DNA from: CAVRQM01 sp963756975
GTDB lineage: Bacteria; Pseudomonadota; Alphaproteobacteria; Acetobacterales; Acetobacteraceae
DNA: 64,000 nt
Assembly (NCBI GenBank): GCA_963756975.1
Contig: CAVWPS010000001.1
Span: forward strand, 992,001 to 1,056,000
Direction: 5' to 3'
Below, one piece after another: positions 23,983 to 33,952 of the stretch (the first letter of the stretch is position 1; the number at the start of each line of letters is the position of its first letter). The notes under the pieces are model-generated. The model was not told where the DNA came from and did no database searches. It saw only the letters and a list, made by a program, of their open reading frames with translations. Both the position numbers and the translations under genes were made by a program.

Positions 23983-25040
23983 TGGCCGGCATCCAGTCGA
24001 CCGCGCTCGAGCCGACCCGCGCCGAGCTCGCCGGCGTCTCGCGCACCGCGCGCATCGGCCGCTTCCTGCCGGTCTACGGCCTCGTCATCCTGATGGTCGG
24101 CCTCGCGGTCCTGTTCTCGGTGCTGCTGCCGAACACCTTCCCGACGCTGCTCAACCTGCGTTCCGTCATCAGCGACAAGGCGATCATCGCGCTGCTCTCG
24201 CTCGCCGCGATGATCCCGATGGTCACCGGCAAGATCGACCTCACCGTCGGCTACGGCATCGTGCTCTGGCACATCCTGGTCATCAGCCTGCAGAAATACG
24301 GCGTTCCCTGGCCGGTCGCCGTGCTGATCATCCTCGCCCTCGGTGCCGCCGTCGGCTTCTTCAACGGCCTGCTGGTCGAAGTCGCACAGATCGACGCGTT
24401 CATCGCGACGCTCGGCACCGGCACCGTCCTCTACGCCATCGCCCTCTGGCACTCCAAAGGCCGTCAGGTCATCGGCGCGCTCGGCGAGGGTTTCTACGCA
24501 TTGAGCGGAACCACCATCGCCGGCCTGCCGATCACCGGCTTTTACGTGCTCGCGCTGGCCGTGCTGATGTGGGTCGTGTTCGAATACCTGCCCGTCGGGC
24601 GCTACATGTATGCGATCGGTGCCAATCCCCGCGCCGCCGCGCTGAACGGCATCGCGGTCCGCCGCATGACCATTCTGGCGTTCGTCGCGTCGGGCCTGAT
24701 CACCGCGTTCGCCGGCGTTCTGCTCGCCAGCAAACTCCGCATCGGCCAGGCCAGCGTCGGGCTCGAGTTCCTGCTGCCGGCCCTGGTCGGCGCGTTCCTC
24801 GGCTCGACCACGATCAAGCCCGGCCGCGTCAACGTCTGGGGCACGCTGGTCGGCGTCGCCATCCTCGCGATCGGCATCTCGGGCATCCAGCAGTTCGGCG
24901 GCAGCTTCTGGATCGAGCCGATGTTCAACGGCCTCACCCTGCTGGTCGCGATCGGCATCGCCGGCTACGCCCAGCGCCGTCGCGGTGCCGCCCGAACCGC
25001 CAGACCCGTGCCCATAACAACAACAAAGGAAACGCCATGA
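23982..25040 (+). CDS. Sugar ABC importer permease, RbsC-like
   Basis: 352 residues with about 8-10 membrane segments. The ATG overlaps the ATPase stop by 1 nt (TAATG). BPD_transp_2 features include LSLAAMIPMVTGKIDLTVGY, DAFIATLGTGTVLYAIALW, and GRYMYAIGANPRAAALNGIA, the conserved cytoplasmic loop that contacts the ATPase. The next gene, the binding protein, overlaps it by ATGA. It should form the inner-membrane channel as a homodimer. Confidence 0.9.
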   Translation: MAGIQSTALEPTRAELAGVSRTARIGRFLPVYGLVILMVGLAVLFSVLLPNTFPTLLNLRSVISDKAIIALLSLAAMIPMVTGKIDLTVGYGIVLWHILVISLQKYGVPWPVAVLIILALGAAVGFFNGLLVEVAQIDAFIATLGTGTVLYAIALWHSKGRQVIGALGEGFYALSGTTIAGLPITGFYVLALAVLMWVVFEYLPVGRYMYAIGANPRAAALNGIAVRRMTILAFVASGLITAFAGVLLASKLRIGQASVGLEFLLPALVGAFLGSTTIKPGRVNVWGTLVGVAILAIGISGIQQFGGSFWIEPMFNGLTLLVAIGIAGYAQRRRGAARTARPVPITTTKETP

Positions 25041-26131
25041 CCCGCCTGCTGCTGCTGGCAACCGCCAGTCTCCTGCTGACCGGCCCCGCTTACGCCGACG
25101 ACATGGTCGCGACCGCCAAGGCAACCGTCGCCGCCGCGACGGGGCGCGTCTCCGAGTGGAAAGGCCCGACCACCGGGCCGAAGGCCGCCACCGGCAAGAC
25201 GATCATCTTCGTCTCCGGCGACCAGAAGAACGGCGGCATCTTGGGCGTCAGCACGGGCGTCGAGGAAGCGGGTGCCGCGATCGGCTGGACCGTCCGCACG
25301 CTCGACGGCCAGGGCACCGTGTCGGCCCGCACCGCCGCCCTCGATCAGGCGCTGGCGCTGAAGCCGGACGGCATCGTGGTCGGCGGTTTCGACACGAACG
25401 AGCAGAAGGTCGGCTTCAAGCAGGCCGCCGACGCCGGCATCCCGCTGGTCGGCTGGCACAGCGGCCCGAAGCCCGGCCCCGACGCGGAAGCCGGCCTGTT
25501 CGCCAACGTCACCTCCGTCTCGGCCGATGTCGCGGCAACGGCGGCGCAGGCGGCGGTCGCGGACAGCAACGGTCACGCGGGCGTCGTGATCTTCACCGAC
25601 AGCCAGTACCAGATCGCGCTCTTCAAGGCGCGCGCGATGGAGGCCGTCATCAAGCAGTGCCCCGGCTGCACGGTGCTCAGCTTCGAGGACAGCCCGATCG
25701 CCGAAAGCAGCAGCCGCATGCCGCAGCTCACCACGTCGCTGTTGCAGCGCTTCGGCGACAAATGGACGTATTCGCTGGCGATCAACGACGCCTATTTCGA
25801 CTTCATGCCGCCCTCGCTCTCGGCGGCCGGCATCAAGGGCGACGGCGCCCCGCACGCCATCAGCGCCGGCGACGGCAGCGAGAGCGCCTACGAGCGCATT
25901 CGCGGCAAGCAGTACCAGATGGCGACCGTGCCGGAGCCGCTGAACATGCAAGGCTGGCAGCTCGTGGACGAAATGAACCGCGCGTTCGCGAAGCAGCCCT
26001 GGTCCGGCTTCGTCCCCGGCATCCACCTCGTCACGTCCGACAACGTCGCGTTCGACGGCGGCCCGAACAACGTCTTCGATCCCGATAACGGCTATCGGGA
26101 TCACTACAAGGCGATCTGGGCCGGCAAGTAA
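25037..26131 (+). CDS. Periplasmic sugar-binding protein of the RbsA/C-like importer
   Basis: 364 residues. Signal peptide LLLLATASLLLTGPAYA is followed by an Ala/Thr-rich mature start. Residues 45-330 form a periplasmic-binding-protein-like Peripla_BP_4 fold: GKTIIFVSGDQKNGGILGVS, ALKPDGIVVGGFDTNEQK, GHAGVVIFTDSQYQIALFKA and the closing QGWQLVDEMNRAF. The last gene of this operon, it ends 7 nt from the convergent epimerase stop. Ligand unknown; the sequence is not close to ribose or xylose binders that I recognise. Confidence 0.85.
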   Translation: MTRLLLLATASLLLTGPAYADDMVATAKATVAAATGRVSEWKGPTTGPKAATGKTIIFVSGDQKNGGILGVSTGVEEAGAAIGWTVRTLDGQGTVSARTAALDQALALKPDGIVVGGFDTNEQKVGFKQAADAGIPLVGWHSGPKPGPDAEAGLFANVTSVSADVAATAAQAAVADSNGHAGVVIFTDSQYQIALFKARAMEAVIKQCPGCTVLSFEDSPIAESSSRMPQLTTSLLQRFGDKWTYSLAINDAYFDFMPPSLSAAGIKGDGAPHAISAGDGSESAYERIRGKQYQMATVPEPLNMQGWQLVDEMNRAFAKQPWSGFVPGIHLVTSDNVAFDGGPNNVFDPDNGYRDHYKAIWAGK

Positions 26132-26138
26132 CGGCGCG

Positions 26139-27168
26139 TCAGACCAGCTGAAACCCACCGGCTAGCGGATCGCGGGGATCGACAAAGATCGTGTTGATCC
26201 CCGTCATCCGCGCCCACCCCGACACGGACGGCACGATCGCTGCCGTCCCCGCCAGATCCGCGTCCGCCTCGACCCGTCCATCGAACAGCGTCCCGATTAC
26301 GCTTTCGTGGACAAACGCGTCGCCCACACGCAGCGCTCCACGCGCGACCAACTGCGCCATTCGCGCCGAAGTCCCGGTCCCGCACGGCGACCGGTCGATC
26401 GCGGCATCGCCGTAGAACACCGCGTTGCGTGCGTGCGCGCGCGGATCGCGCGGCGTGTCGGTCCACATCACATGGCTCACACCCGCGATACTCGGATCGA
26501 CCGGATGCACCGGCCGCACCGCCCGTCGCGCCGCCTCGCGCACCAGCGGCGACAACCGGCGCACGCCCGCAACGCCCAACGCGTCCAGCCCCTCGTATCC
26601 GGGCTGCGGCGACACGATCGCGTAAAAATTGCCGCCATACGAGACGTCGACCACCAACGGCCCAAATCCCTCCACGTCCAGCACCACGTCACGCGCCGCC
26701 AGATACGACGCGACGTTGGTGATCCGCACGGACGAGACATGCGCCCCATCCCGCGTCACCTCGGCCCGCACGATTCCCGCCGGCGTGTCCAGCATCACGC
26801 TGCCATCCTCGCGCGGCACCATCAGCCCGTGCTCGACCGCCATCGTCACCGTCCCGATCGTCCCGTGCCCGCACATCGGCAGGCATCCCGAAACTTCGAT
26901 GAACAGCACGCCGACATCGCAATCCTCGCGCGTCGACGGGTACAGAATCGACCCGCTCATCACGTCGTGCCCGCGCGGCTCGAACATCAGCGCGCGCCGC
27001 ACCCAATCGTGCCGCGCCAGAAAGTCGAGCCGCCGCTCCGACATCGAAGCGCCCGGCCAGCTGCGGCCCGCCGGCCATGACCAGCCGGACCGGATTGCCG
27101 CAGGTATGCCCGTCGAGGCAGCTAAAGATGTGGTTGCCCGGAGGCACGCCACCGAACACCGCCGTCAC
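26139..27168 (-). CDS. 4-hydroxyproline 2-epimerase family (PRAC), frameshifted
   Basis: About 343 codons. GTG at 27168 overlaps the stop of the DapA-like gene. N-terminal part GNHIFSCLDGHTCGNPVRLV joins ERRLDFLARHDWVRRALMFE in the next frame; the link requires skipping one base near 27,060. Both catalytic Cys sites are present: SGCLPMCGHGTIGTV and DRSPCGTGTSARM. The second Cys points to an epimerase rather than a dehydratase, which has Thr there. In hydroxyproline catabolism it converts trans-4-hydroxy-L-proline to the D form. Its partner is the DapA-like lyase just upstream. Confidence 0.85.
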
Positions 27169-28059
27169 GGACGATGCGCCATCGCGTCCGCCATCAACGC
27201 GTCGATCTCCGCCCGCGCCGCCCCTTCGAGCCGCAACCGCGGCGGCCGCGTCAGATCGCTGCCCCGTCCCGCAATCGCCTCGCACGTCTTGATGCATTGC
27301 ACGAGGTCCGGCGCGCGCATCGAGATGCAGCAACGGCATGATCCACCGGTACAGCTTCAGCGCCTCCGCACGATCGCCCGTCAGCCCGGCCTCGAACAAC
27401 CGGCCGCACTCGCGCGGGAACACGTTCGACAACCCCGACACCCACCCGACGGCACCGAGTGCGAGACATTCCAGCACCACGTCGTCGAGCCCGCAGAACA
27501 GCGCGAATCGGTCGCCGACAACCCGGTACAGATCGACGAAGCGCCGCGTGTCGCCGGAACTCTCCTTGATCGCGACGATCGTATCGATCGCGGCCAGGGA
27601 CTTCGCTTCGTCCGGCGTGATGTCGTTCCGGTAGGCGGGCGGGTTGTTGTACAGCATCAGCGGCAAATCGGACGCGGCGGCGATCGCCGTGAACCACGCA
27701 AGCCGCTCGGACGGCTGCGCGTTATAGATCATCGGCGACATCACCATCGCCCCGTCCGCATCCAATCCCGCGACGTCGCGCACGAACGCCCGCGCCTGTT
27801 CGGTCGTGATCTCCGCCACGCCCGCCAGCACCGGCACCCGCTTTGCCGCCGCGTCGACGATCACCGCGACCACCTCGCGCTTTTCGGTCGGCGACAGCGT
27901 CGAGTTCTCGCCGACAGACCCGACCGCGATCAGCCCGTTCACGCCATCGTCGATCAGCGCCGCCGCAACCCGCCGCGTCGCGTCCAGATCGAGCGAGTAA
28001 TCGGCGCGGAACTGCGTCGTGACAGCAGGGAATACGCCCCGCCAAGCCGGACCGGTCAT
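27165..28059 (-). CDS. DapA-family lyase, probable 1-pyrroline-4-hydroxy-2-carboxylate deaminase, frameshifted
   Basis: About 297 codons. ATG at 28059 overlaps the preceding stop. DHDPS-family features: GVFPAVTTQFRADYSLDLDA, GLIAVGSVGENSTLSPTEKR, MLYNNPPAYRNDITPDEAKS, and the Schiff-base Lys in TIVAIKESSGDTRR. After LLHLDAR the frame changes by one extra base near 27,330, giving LVQCIKTCEAIAGRGSDLTR and the end MADAMAHRP. Next to a hydroxyproline epimerase the likely job is the deaminase step to alpha-ketoglutarate semialdehyde. The oxidase and dehydrogenase of the path are not in the window. Confidence 0.82.
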
Positions 28060-28988
28060 GCGCGCGCACCCTTGGCGAACGGGCTGATCCCGTAGGCGTG
28101 CAGAAAGATCGAATACAGCGAAGTCTGCCCGCAGATGAACAGCCGGTTCAATTTAGCGCCCCCAAAACAAACGTTGGCCACGATCTCCGGAACCGGAACC
28201 TTGCCGATCAACGTCCCGTCCGGATGAATGCAATGCACGCCGTCGCCGGCGCTGGTCCAGATGTTGCCGTGCGTATCGATGCGCAGCCCGTCGTACAGCC
28301 CGGCATCGCTCTCCTGAAACAGCCGCCCCTTGCCGACGCGCGCCCCGTCCAACACCGGGTACGCCACGATCTTCGGCGTCACCGTCTCGTCGTGCGTAAA
28401 CCCGGTATCGACCACGTACAGCGTCGACTCGTCGGGCGAAAACGCGAGCCCGTTCGGCTGCCGCAAATCGTCGATCACCATATCGAGCCGACCGCTCGCC
28501 GGATCGAACCGGAACACGTGGCTATGGCCGATCTCGCTCGTCGCCATGTCGCCCTCGTACTCGGTGTCGATCCCGTACGTCGGATCGGTGAACCAGATCG
28601 TCCCGTCCGACTTCACCACCGCATCGTTCGGGCTGTTCAGCGACTTGCCCTCCCAGTGCGACACCAGCACCGTCCGCCGCCCGTCGTGTTCGGTCCGGCT
28701 GATGCAACGCCCGCGATGCTCGCACGCGATCAGCCTGCCCTCGCGATCGACCGTGTGACCGTTCTCGTTGTTGGCCGGTTGGCGGAACACCGAAACGTTC
28801 CCGTCGCACTCGTCGTAGCGCAGCAGCCGGTCGTTCGGGATGTCGGAGAACACCAGATACCGCCCGGCAGCCATCCAGGCCGGCCCCTCCGCCCAGCGCG
28901 CGCCGGTCCACAGCTTTTCGAGCTTGGTGTGCCCGAAAATCAGCGACTTGAAGCGCTTGTCGAGCACGATGTGCGTCTCTTCCGGCAT
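28056..28988 (-). CDS. SMP-30/gluconolactonase family lactonase
   Basis: 310 residues, ATG at 28988. The 6-bladed propeller pattern is clear: LVFSDIPNDRLLRYDECDGN, NENGHTVDREGRLIACEH, NSPNDAVVKSDGTIWFTDPT, and PDESTLYVVDTGF. Metal ligands of the family (Glu in the first blade, Asn and Asp in the SPND and VVD segments) appear present. It overlaps the lyase by ATGA and so is first in an operon with the lyase and epimerase. The lactone substrate is unknown. Confidence 0.85.
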   Translation of the reverse strand: MPEETHIVLDKRFKSLIFGHTKLEKLWTGARWAEGPAWMAAGRYLVFSDIPNDRLLRYDECDGNVSVFRQPANNENGHTVDREGRLIACEHRGRCISRTEHDGRRTVLVSHWEGKSLNSPNDAVVKSDGTIWFTDPTYGIDTEYEGDMATSEIGHSHVFRFDPASGRLDMVIDDLRQPNGLAFSPDESTLYVVDTGFTHDETVTPKIVAYPVLDGARVGKGRLFQESDAGLYDGLRIDTHGNIWTSAGDGVHCIHPDGTLIGKVPVPEIVANVCFGGAKLNRLFICGQTSLYSIFLHAYGISPFAKGARA

Positions 28989-29060
28989 GGCGTTCCCCTC
29001 TGATCGTTGCGGGGAAGCTACCCGGCCGGAACGTTGACAGGAAGGCCGTTCGGTCGGACA

Positions 29061-29100
29061 AAACGCCCCGAAACGTCGCCAAACGCGTCCAAACGCCCAA
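29061..29100 (+). repeat. Four 10-bp direct repeats AAACGNNNNN in a divergent promoter
   Basis: Directly adjacent units at 29061, 29071, 29081 and 29091 read AAACGCCCCG, AAACGTCGCC, AAACGCGTCC and AAACGCCCAA, exactly one helical turn apart. They lie between the lactonase ATG (28988, minus) and the importer ATPase GTG (29114, plus). A TTGACA at 29034-29039 precedes them on the plus strand, but I see no good -10 box. The spacing would put bound proteins on the same face of the helix, so a cooperative regulator site for the importer and the opposite operon is plausible. Confidence 0.6.
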
Positions 29101-29113
29101 CGGGATCGAAACA

Positions 29114-29901
<788 letters not shown>

Positions 29902-29905
<4 letters not shown>

Positions 29906-30945
29906 GGCATCAGGCGACCCCGAAATGGCTGGCGATCGAGGGCCTGCCGATCATCGTCGTGTTCGCGCTGATCCTCGGCCTGTTCATGTACACGGCCCCG
30001 ATCGTGTTCCTGCACCCGAACATCTACACGACGCTGCTGTCGACCGCCCCGCCGCTGATCCTGCTCGCCGCCGGGCTCACCTTCGTCATCGGCGCCGGTG
30101 AGATCGACCTGTCGTTCCCGGCCATCATCGCATTCTCCGGCTACGTGTTCGCCGTCCTGTTCAAGGAATACGAGCTCGGCTGGCTCGCCGTCCTCGGCGC
30201 CGTCGCCGCCGGCGCGCTGGTCGGTGTCGTCAACGGCTGGCTGATCGCACGCCTCGGCATCCCGAGCTTCATCGCGACCCTGGGCACGCAATTCTTCTGG
30301 TCCGGCATGGCGACCGTGCTGTCCGGCGGCAAAAGCTACGCGTTGCGCGGTGCCGAGGACAGCAGCGTCTACCACGTCATCGTCGGCGTGGTCGGCGACC
30401 CGAACAGCGTCGCCTGGCAGGATCAGATCAGCGTGCAGGCGCTGTGGACGCTCGGCATCCTCGTGCTGCTCTGGTTCATCCTCAACCGCCACCGCTTCGG
30501 CGAGCACGTGCTGTTCATCGGCGACAACAACGACGTGGCACGCGTGGTCGGCATCGACGTCGGAGTGGAGAAGATCAAGCTGTTCACGCTGATGGGCGTG
30601 CTGGCCTCGCTCGCCGCGATCATGCTCACGCTCGAGAACAAGAACTATTTCGGCAACCAGGGGCAGGGCTACCTGCTGACCGCGATCGCGGCCGTGCTGA
30701 TCGGCGGCACCTCCATCTTCGGCGGCCGTGCGACGATCGTCGGCTCGGTGTTCGGCTGCTTCATCATCTGGATTTTGGAAGCGGGCCTCGTCGCCTCCGG
30801 CCTCACCGGCGCGTGGGTGCGAACCGTCCAGGGCCTCATCTTCCTCATCGCCATCGTGTTCTACCTGCTGGTCGAGGAGCCGCAGCGCCGTCAGGCGCTG
30901 GTGGCCCGCTTCCGCAGGCGCTCGCCCGCCCGCTCACCCTCATAA
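29902..30945 (+). CDS. Sugar ABC importer permease (FrcC/RbsC-like)
   Basis: 347 residues with about 8-10 hydrophobic segments. GTG start within the ATPase stop (GTGA). Family signs: ILLAAGLTFVIGAGEIDLSF, LIARLGIPSFIATLGTQFFW and the ATPase-contact loop GEHVLFIGDNNDVARVVGID. The C-terminus is Arg-rich after the last membrane segment. The binding-protein gene follows after 24 nt with its own AGGAG site. Confidence 0.9.
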
Positions 30946-30969
30946 AAAAGAAACCAGGAGCAAACGACC

Positions 30970-31950
30970 ATGAAGACCATCCTCCTCGCGACCGCCTGCG
31001 TGCTGGCGCTCGGTGCCGCCGCCCGCGCCGCCGACGCGCCCGGACAGGGCATGACGATCTACATGCAGATGGGCGGCAACGCCGGCGACGGTGCCACCCT
31101 CGCCCGCCAGACCGGGGCCGAGGCCGCCGCCAAGGCGCTCGGCGTCGACAAGCTGAACGAGCAGTTCTCCGCCTGGGCGCCCGAGACGATGATCCAGCAG
31201 TTCAAGGAAGCCCTCGCCGCCAAGCCCGCGTGCATCGTCGTCACCGGCCACCCCGGCAGCGACGCGTTCCATGACCTCGTGAAACAGGCGACCGATCAGG
31301 GCGTCACCGTCACCGACGGCAACAGCCCGCTGACCCCGCTGCAGACCGAATTCGGCACCAAAGGCTTCGGCTACGCGGGCGTAGACCTCTATGCGGGCGG
31401 CACGCTGACGGCGAACGCCATGATCAAGGCCGGCAGCCTGAAGTCGGGCGACACCGCGATGGTGTACGGCGTGTTCAGCCAAGCCGAGCGCGGCCAGTCC
31501 GAAAAGGGCCTCGCCGACACGCTGGAAAAAGCGGGCCTGAAGGTGGACCGGCTCGAAATCACGCAGGAGGCCAACTCCGACCCGTCGCTCGCGATCCCGG
31601 TCCTGACCGCCTACGTCCAGGCCCATCCGGACCTGAAGGCGATCGGCACGCAGCACGGCGGCATCACCGGCGTGCTGGCCGAAGTGCTGAAAAAGGCCGG
31701 CAAGAAGCCCGGCGAGGTCACCGTCGGCGGCATCGACCTCGGCCCGGCGACGATCGACGGTCTGAAAAGCGGCTACGTCTCCGCGACCCTCGACCAGCTG
31801 CTGTACCTGCAGGGCTTCATGCCGGTGCTGCAATGCGTGATGACCGCCAAGTACAAGATGCCCGGTTTGGTGCTGAATACCGGCGCCGGCGTGGTGACGC
31901 CGCAGACCATCTCCGGCCTCGTGCCGCTGATCGACGCCGGCATCCGCTAA
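30970..31950 (+). CDS. Periplasmic sugar-binding protein (FrcB-like importer)
   Basis: 326 residues. Signal peptide LATACVLALGAAARA; mature part begins at the Ala-Asp before APGQGMTIYM. Peripla_BP_4 pattern: ALAAKPACIVVTGHPGSDAF, VTDGNSPLTPLQTEFGTKGF, SQAERGQSEKGLADTLEKAG and LKAIGTQHGGITGVLAEVLK. Ribosome site AGGAG at -9. It is followed by a strong hairpin at 31,958. The ligand is unknown; the downstream ureohydrolase and GST may belong to the same catabolic unit but stand behind a terminator. Confidence 0.87.
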   Translation: MKTILLATACVLALGAAARAADAPGQGMTIYMQMGGNAGDGATLARQTGAEAAAKALGVDKLNEQFSAWAPETMIQQFKEALAAKPACIVVTGHPGSDAFHDLVKQATDQGVTVTDGNSPLTPLQTEFGTKGFGYAGVDLYAGGTLTANAMIKAGSLKSGDTAMVYGVFSQAERGQSEKGLADTLEKAGLKVDRLEITQEANSDPSLAIPVLTAYVQAHPDLKAIGTQHGGITGVLAEVLKKAGKKPGEVTVGGIDLGPATIDGLKSGYVSATLDQLLYLQGFMPVLQCVMTAKYKMPGLVLNTGAGVVTPQTISGLVPLIDAGIR

Positions 31951-31957
31951 GACCCAT

Positions 31958-31985
31958 GGGGCGGCCCGATCGCCGCCCCGTTTGT
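31958..31985 (+). terminator. Hairpin after the FrcB-like gene
   Basis: Perfect 8-bp stem GGGGCGGC (31958-31965) with GCCGCCCC (31972-31979), loop CCGATC, followed by GTTTGTCC. The U-tract is weak (three T), so termination may be partial, which would let some transcripts run into the ureohydrolase. Confidence 0.65.
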
Positions 31986-32018
31986 CCGGCACTCTGCGCA
32001 CTGGTATGCGCTGCCCCC

Positions 32019-33074
32019 ATGACCGACAGCACCAGTCCGGACGCCGCCCAAAAGCTAGCCGAGTGGCGCGCGCGCTACCCGAACGACAAGCCGCACCAAA
32101 CCCGCGACCCGGTCCACCAGCGCGCGGCCGACCTCGTCTTCACGCCCGGCGGCCGGCGCGGCTTTCCCTACGCTGGCATCCCCACGTTCATCGGTGCCCC
32201 GTACCGCCCCGACGCCTCGCTCGCCGGCCTCGATGTCGCCCTCGTCGGCGTGCCGATGGATCTCGGCGTGACCAACCGCGCCGGCGCCCGCCTCGGCCCG
32301 CGCGCGGTGCGCAACGTCGAGCGAATCGGCCCCTATAACCGCGTGCTGCGAACCACCCCCATGGCCGAGATGGCGGTCGCGGACATCGGCGACGTGCCGC
32401 TCTCCAGCCGCTTCAGCCTCGAGCAGAGCCACGCCGACATCGAGGCTCATTTCCGCACGATCCGCGCCGCCGGCGTCCGCGCGATCGCGATCGGCGGCGA
32501 CCACTCGATCAGCCACCCGATCCTTCGCGCGCTGGGCGACGGACAGCCAGTCGGCATGGTCCACATCGACGCCCACTGCGACACGTCCGGCGTCTACGAG
32601 AACTGCAAGTTCCATCACGGCGGCCCGTTCCGTCAGGCGGTGCTGGACGGCGTGCTCGACCCTGAGCGCACGATCCAGATCGGCATCCGCGGCGGTGCGG
32701 ACTATTTGTGGGAGTTCAGCCACGACACCGGCATGACCGTCCTGCACGCCGAGGAAGTCGACGCGATGGGGATCGAGGCGGTGATCGCCCGCGCCCGCGC
32801 CGTCGTGGGCGACCGGCCGTTCTACGTCAGCTTCGACGTCGACAGCTGCGACCCCTCGTTCACGCCCGGCACCGGGACGCCCGAAGTCGGCGGCCTCACC
32901 CCGCGTGAGTGCCAGCGTCTGCTGCGCGGCCTCGCCGGACTCCATGTCGCCGGCGGCGACGTGGTCGAGGTCGCGCCCCAATACGATCAGACGACCGCCA
33001 CGGCACAAGTCGCCGCACAGATGGCGTTCGAGATCCTGACCCTGATGGCACTGAACAAGGAGCCTGCCCGATGA
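32019..33074 (+). CDS. Agmatinase-family ureohydrolase (guanidino compound hydrolase)
   Basis: 351 residues, ATG at 32019. Mn ligands of the arginase family are present: IAIGGDHSISHP, VGMVHIDAHCDTSG, and FYVSFDVDSCDPSFTPGTGT. A 50-residue N-terminal extension with GRRGFPYAGIPTFIGAPYRP is longer than in E. coli SpeB and recalls guanidinobutyrase-type members. The enzyme should release urea from an agmatine-like guanidino compound; the substrate is not set. The GST start overlaps its stop (ATGA). Confidence 0.87.
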   Translation: MTDSTSPDAAQKLAEWRARYPNDKPHQTRDPVHQRAADLVFTPGGRRGFPYAGIPTFIGAPYRPDASLAGLDVALVGVPMDLGVTNRAGARLGPRAVRNVERIGPYNRVLRTTPMAEMAVADIGDVPLSSRFSLEQSHADIEAHFRTIRAAGVRAIAIGGDHSISHPILRALGDGQPVGMVHIDAHCDTSGVYENCKFHHGGPFRQAVLDGVLDPERTIQIGIRGGADYLWEFSHDTGMTVLHAEEVDAMGIEAVIARARAVVGDRPFYVSFDVDSCDPSFTPGTGTPEVGGLTPRECQRLLRGLAGLHVAGGDVVEVAPQYDQTTATAQVAAQMAFEILTLMALNKEPAR

Positions 33075-33673
33075 TCGACCTCTACACCTGGTCCACGCCG
33101 AACGGACGCAAGGCGTCGATCATGCTGGAGGAGGTCGGTCTCAAATACACCGTCATCCCGACCGACATCTCGAAGAACGAGAGCCGGACCGACGACTTCC
33201 TGGCGATGAACCCGAACGGCAAAATCCCGGTCATCGTCGACCGCGACGCCGGCCGCACGGTGGTCGAGAGCGGTGCCATCCTGCTGTACCTCGCCGACAA
33301 ATCCGGCCAGTTGCTGCCGACCGGCGACACGCTCGAATGGATGTTCTTCCAGGCGGCCCATGTCGGGCCGATGCTGGGCCAGCTCGGCTATTTCAAAGTG
33401 TTCGCGAAGGAGCCGGTTCCAGCGGCCATCGCCCAATTCGAGGCGGAGGTCGCGCGCGTGCTCGGCGTCCTCGACACGCGGCTCGCGAAATCGGCGAACC
33501 TCGGCGGCAGCGGCTTCGGCCTCGCCGACATCATGACGTATCCCTGGGTCGTTGCCGCCCGCGACCGGCTCGGCGTGGACTTTTCCGCGATGCCGCAACT
33601 CACCCGCTGGCTCGCCGAAACCGCCGTCCGGCCGGGCGTCGCGCGAGGCATGGCGGTCCCCGCCTCCGCCTGA
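33071..33673 (+). CDS. Glutathione S-transferase, YfcG/YghU-like
   Basis: 200 residues. N-terminal thioredoxin fold: LYTWSTPNGRKASIMLEEVG, then MNPNGKIPVIVDRD (the cis-Pro) and VESGAILLYLADKSGQL. The TPNG motif, with Thr and Asn near the glutathione, and the PNGKIP/ESGAIL pattern match the Nu-class/YfcG disulfide-bond oxidoreductases. The C-terminal helical domain includes YPWVVAARDRLGVDFS. Translation is coupled to the ureohydrolase. Confidence 0.86.
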   Translation: MIDLYTWSTPNGRKASIMLEEVGLKYTVIPTDISKNESRTDDFLAMNPNGKIPVIVDRDAGRTVVESGAILLYLADKSGQLLPTGDTLEWMFFQAAHVGPMLGQLGYFKVFAKEPVPAAIAQFEAEVARVLGVLDTRLAKSANLGGSGFGLADIMTYPWVVAARDRLGVDFSAMPQLTRWLAETAVRPGVARGMAVPASA

Positions 33674-33952
33674 CCGTCTCATTGCGCGCTCGCAACTTCG
33701 GTTGCAGCGCGGTCACACGTTGGTTATGGACGGCCGGCGCGGTCGGCTTCGGAGCCGGTCCGGGATTCGACGGCGCGCATTGCCCGACCTCGCGAGAGGC
33801 CGGTGCGATCGGAGCACAGCCGAGAGAATGACAGCATCGTTGTCGCGCATTCCGATTGCATTTCCGGATGTTACAGGGCTTAGCTCACCTCGGGGCTGAG
33901 CGGTGGCTTGGCCGATCGACCGAAAAACCTCAACCGGCTCGGAGTCTCATAC

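Noticed and set aside
33674..33952. A gene or regulatory RNA in the 279-nt gap after the GST
   Set aside because: No credible frame or clear hairpin was seen; it likely holds only the promoter of the secreted-protein gene.
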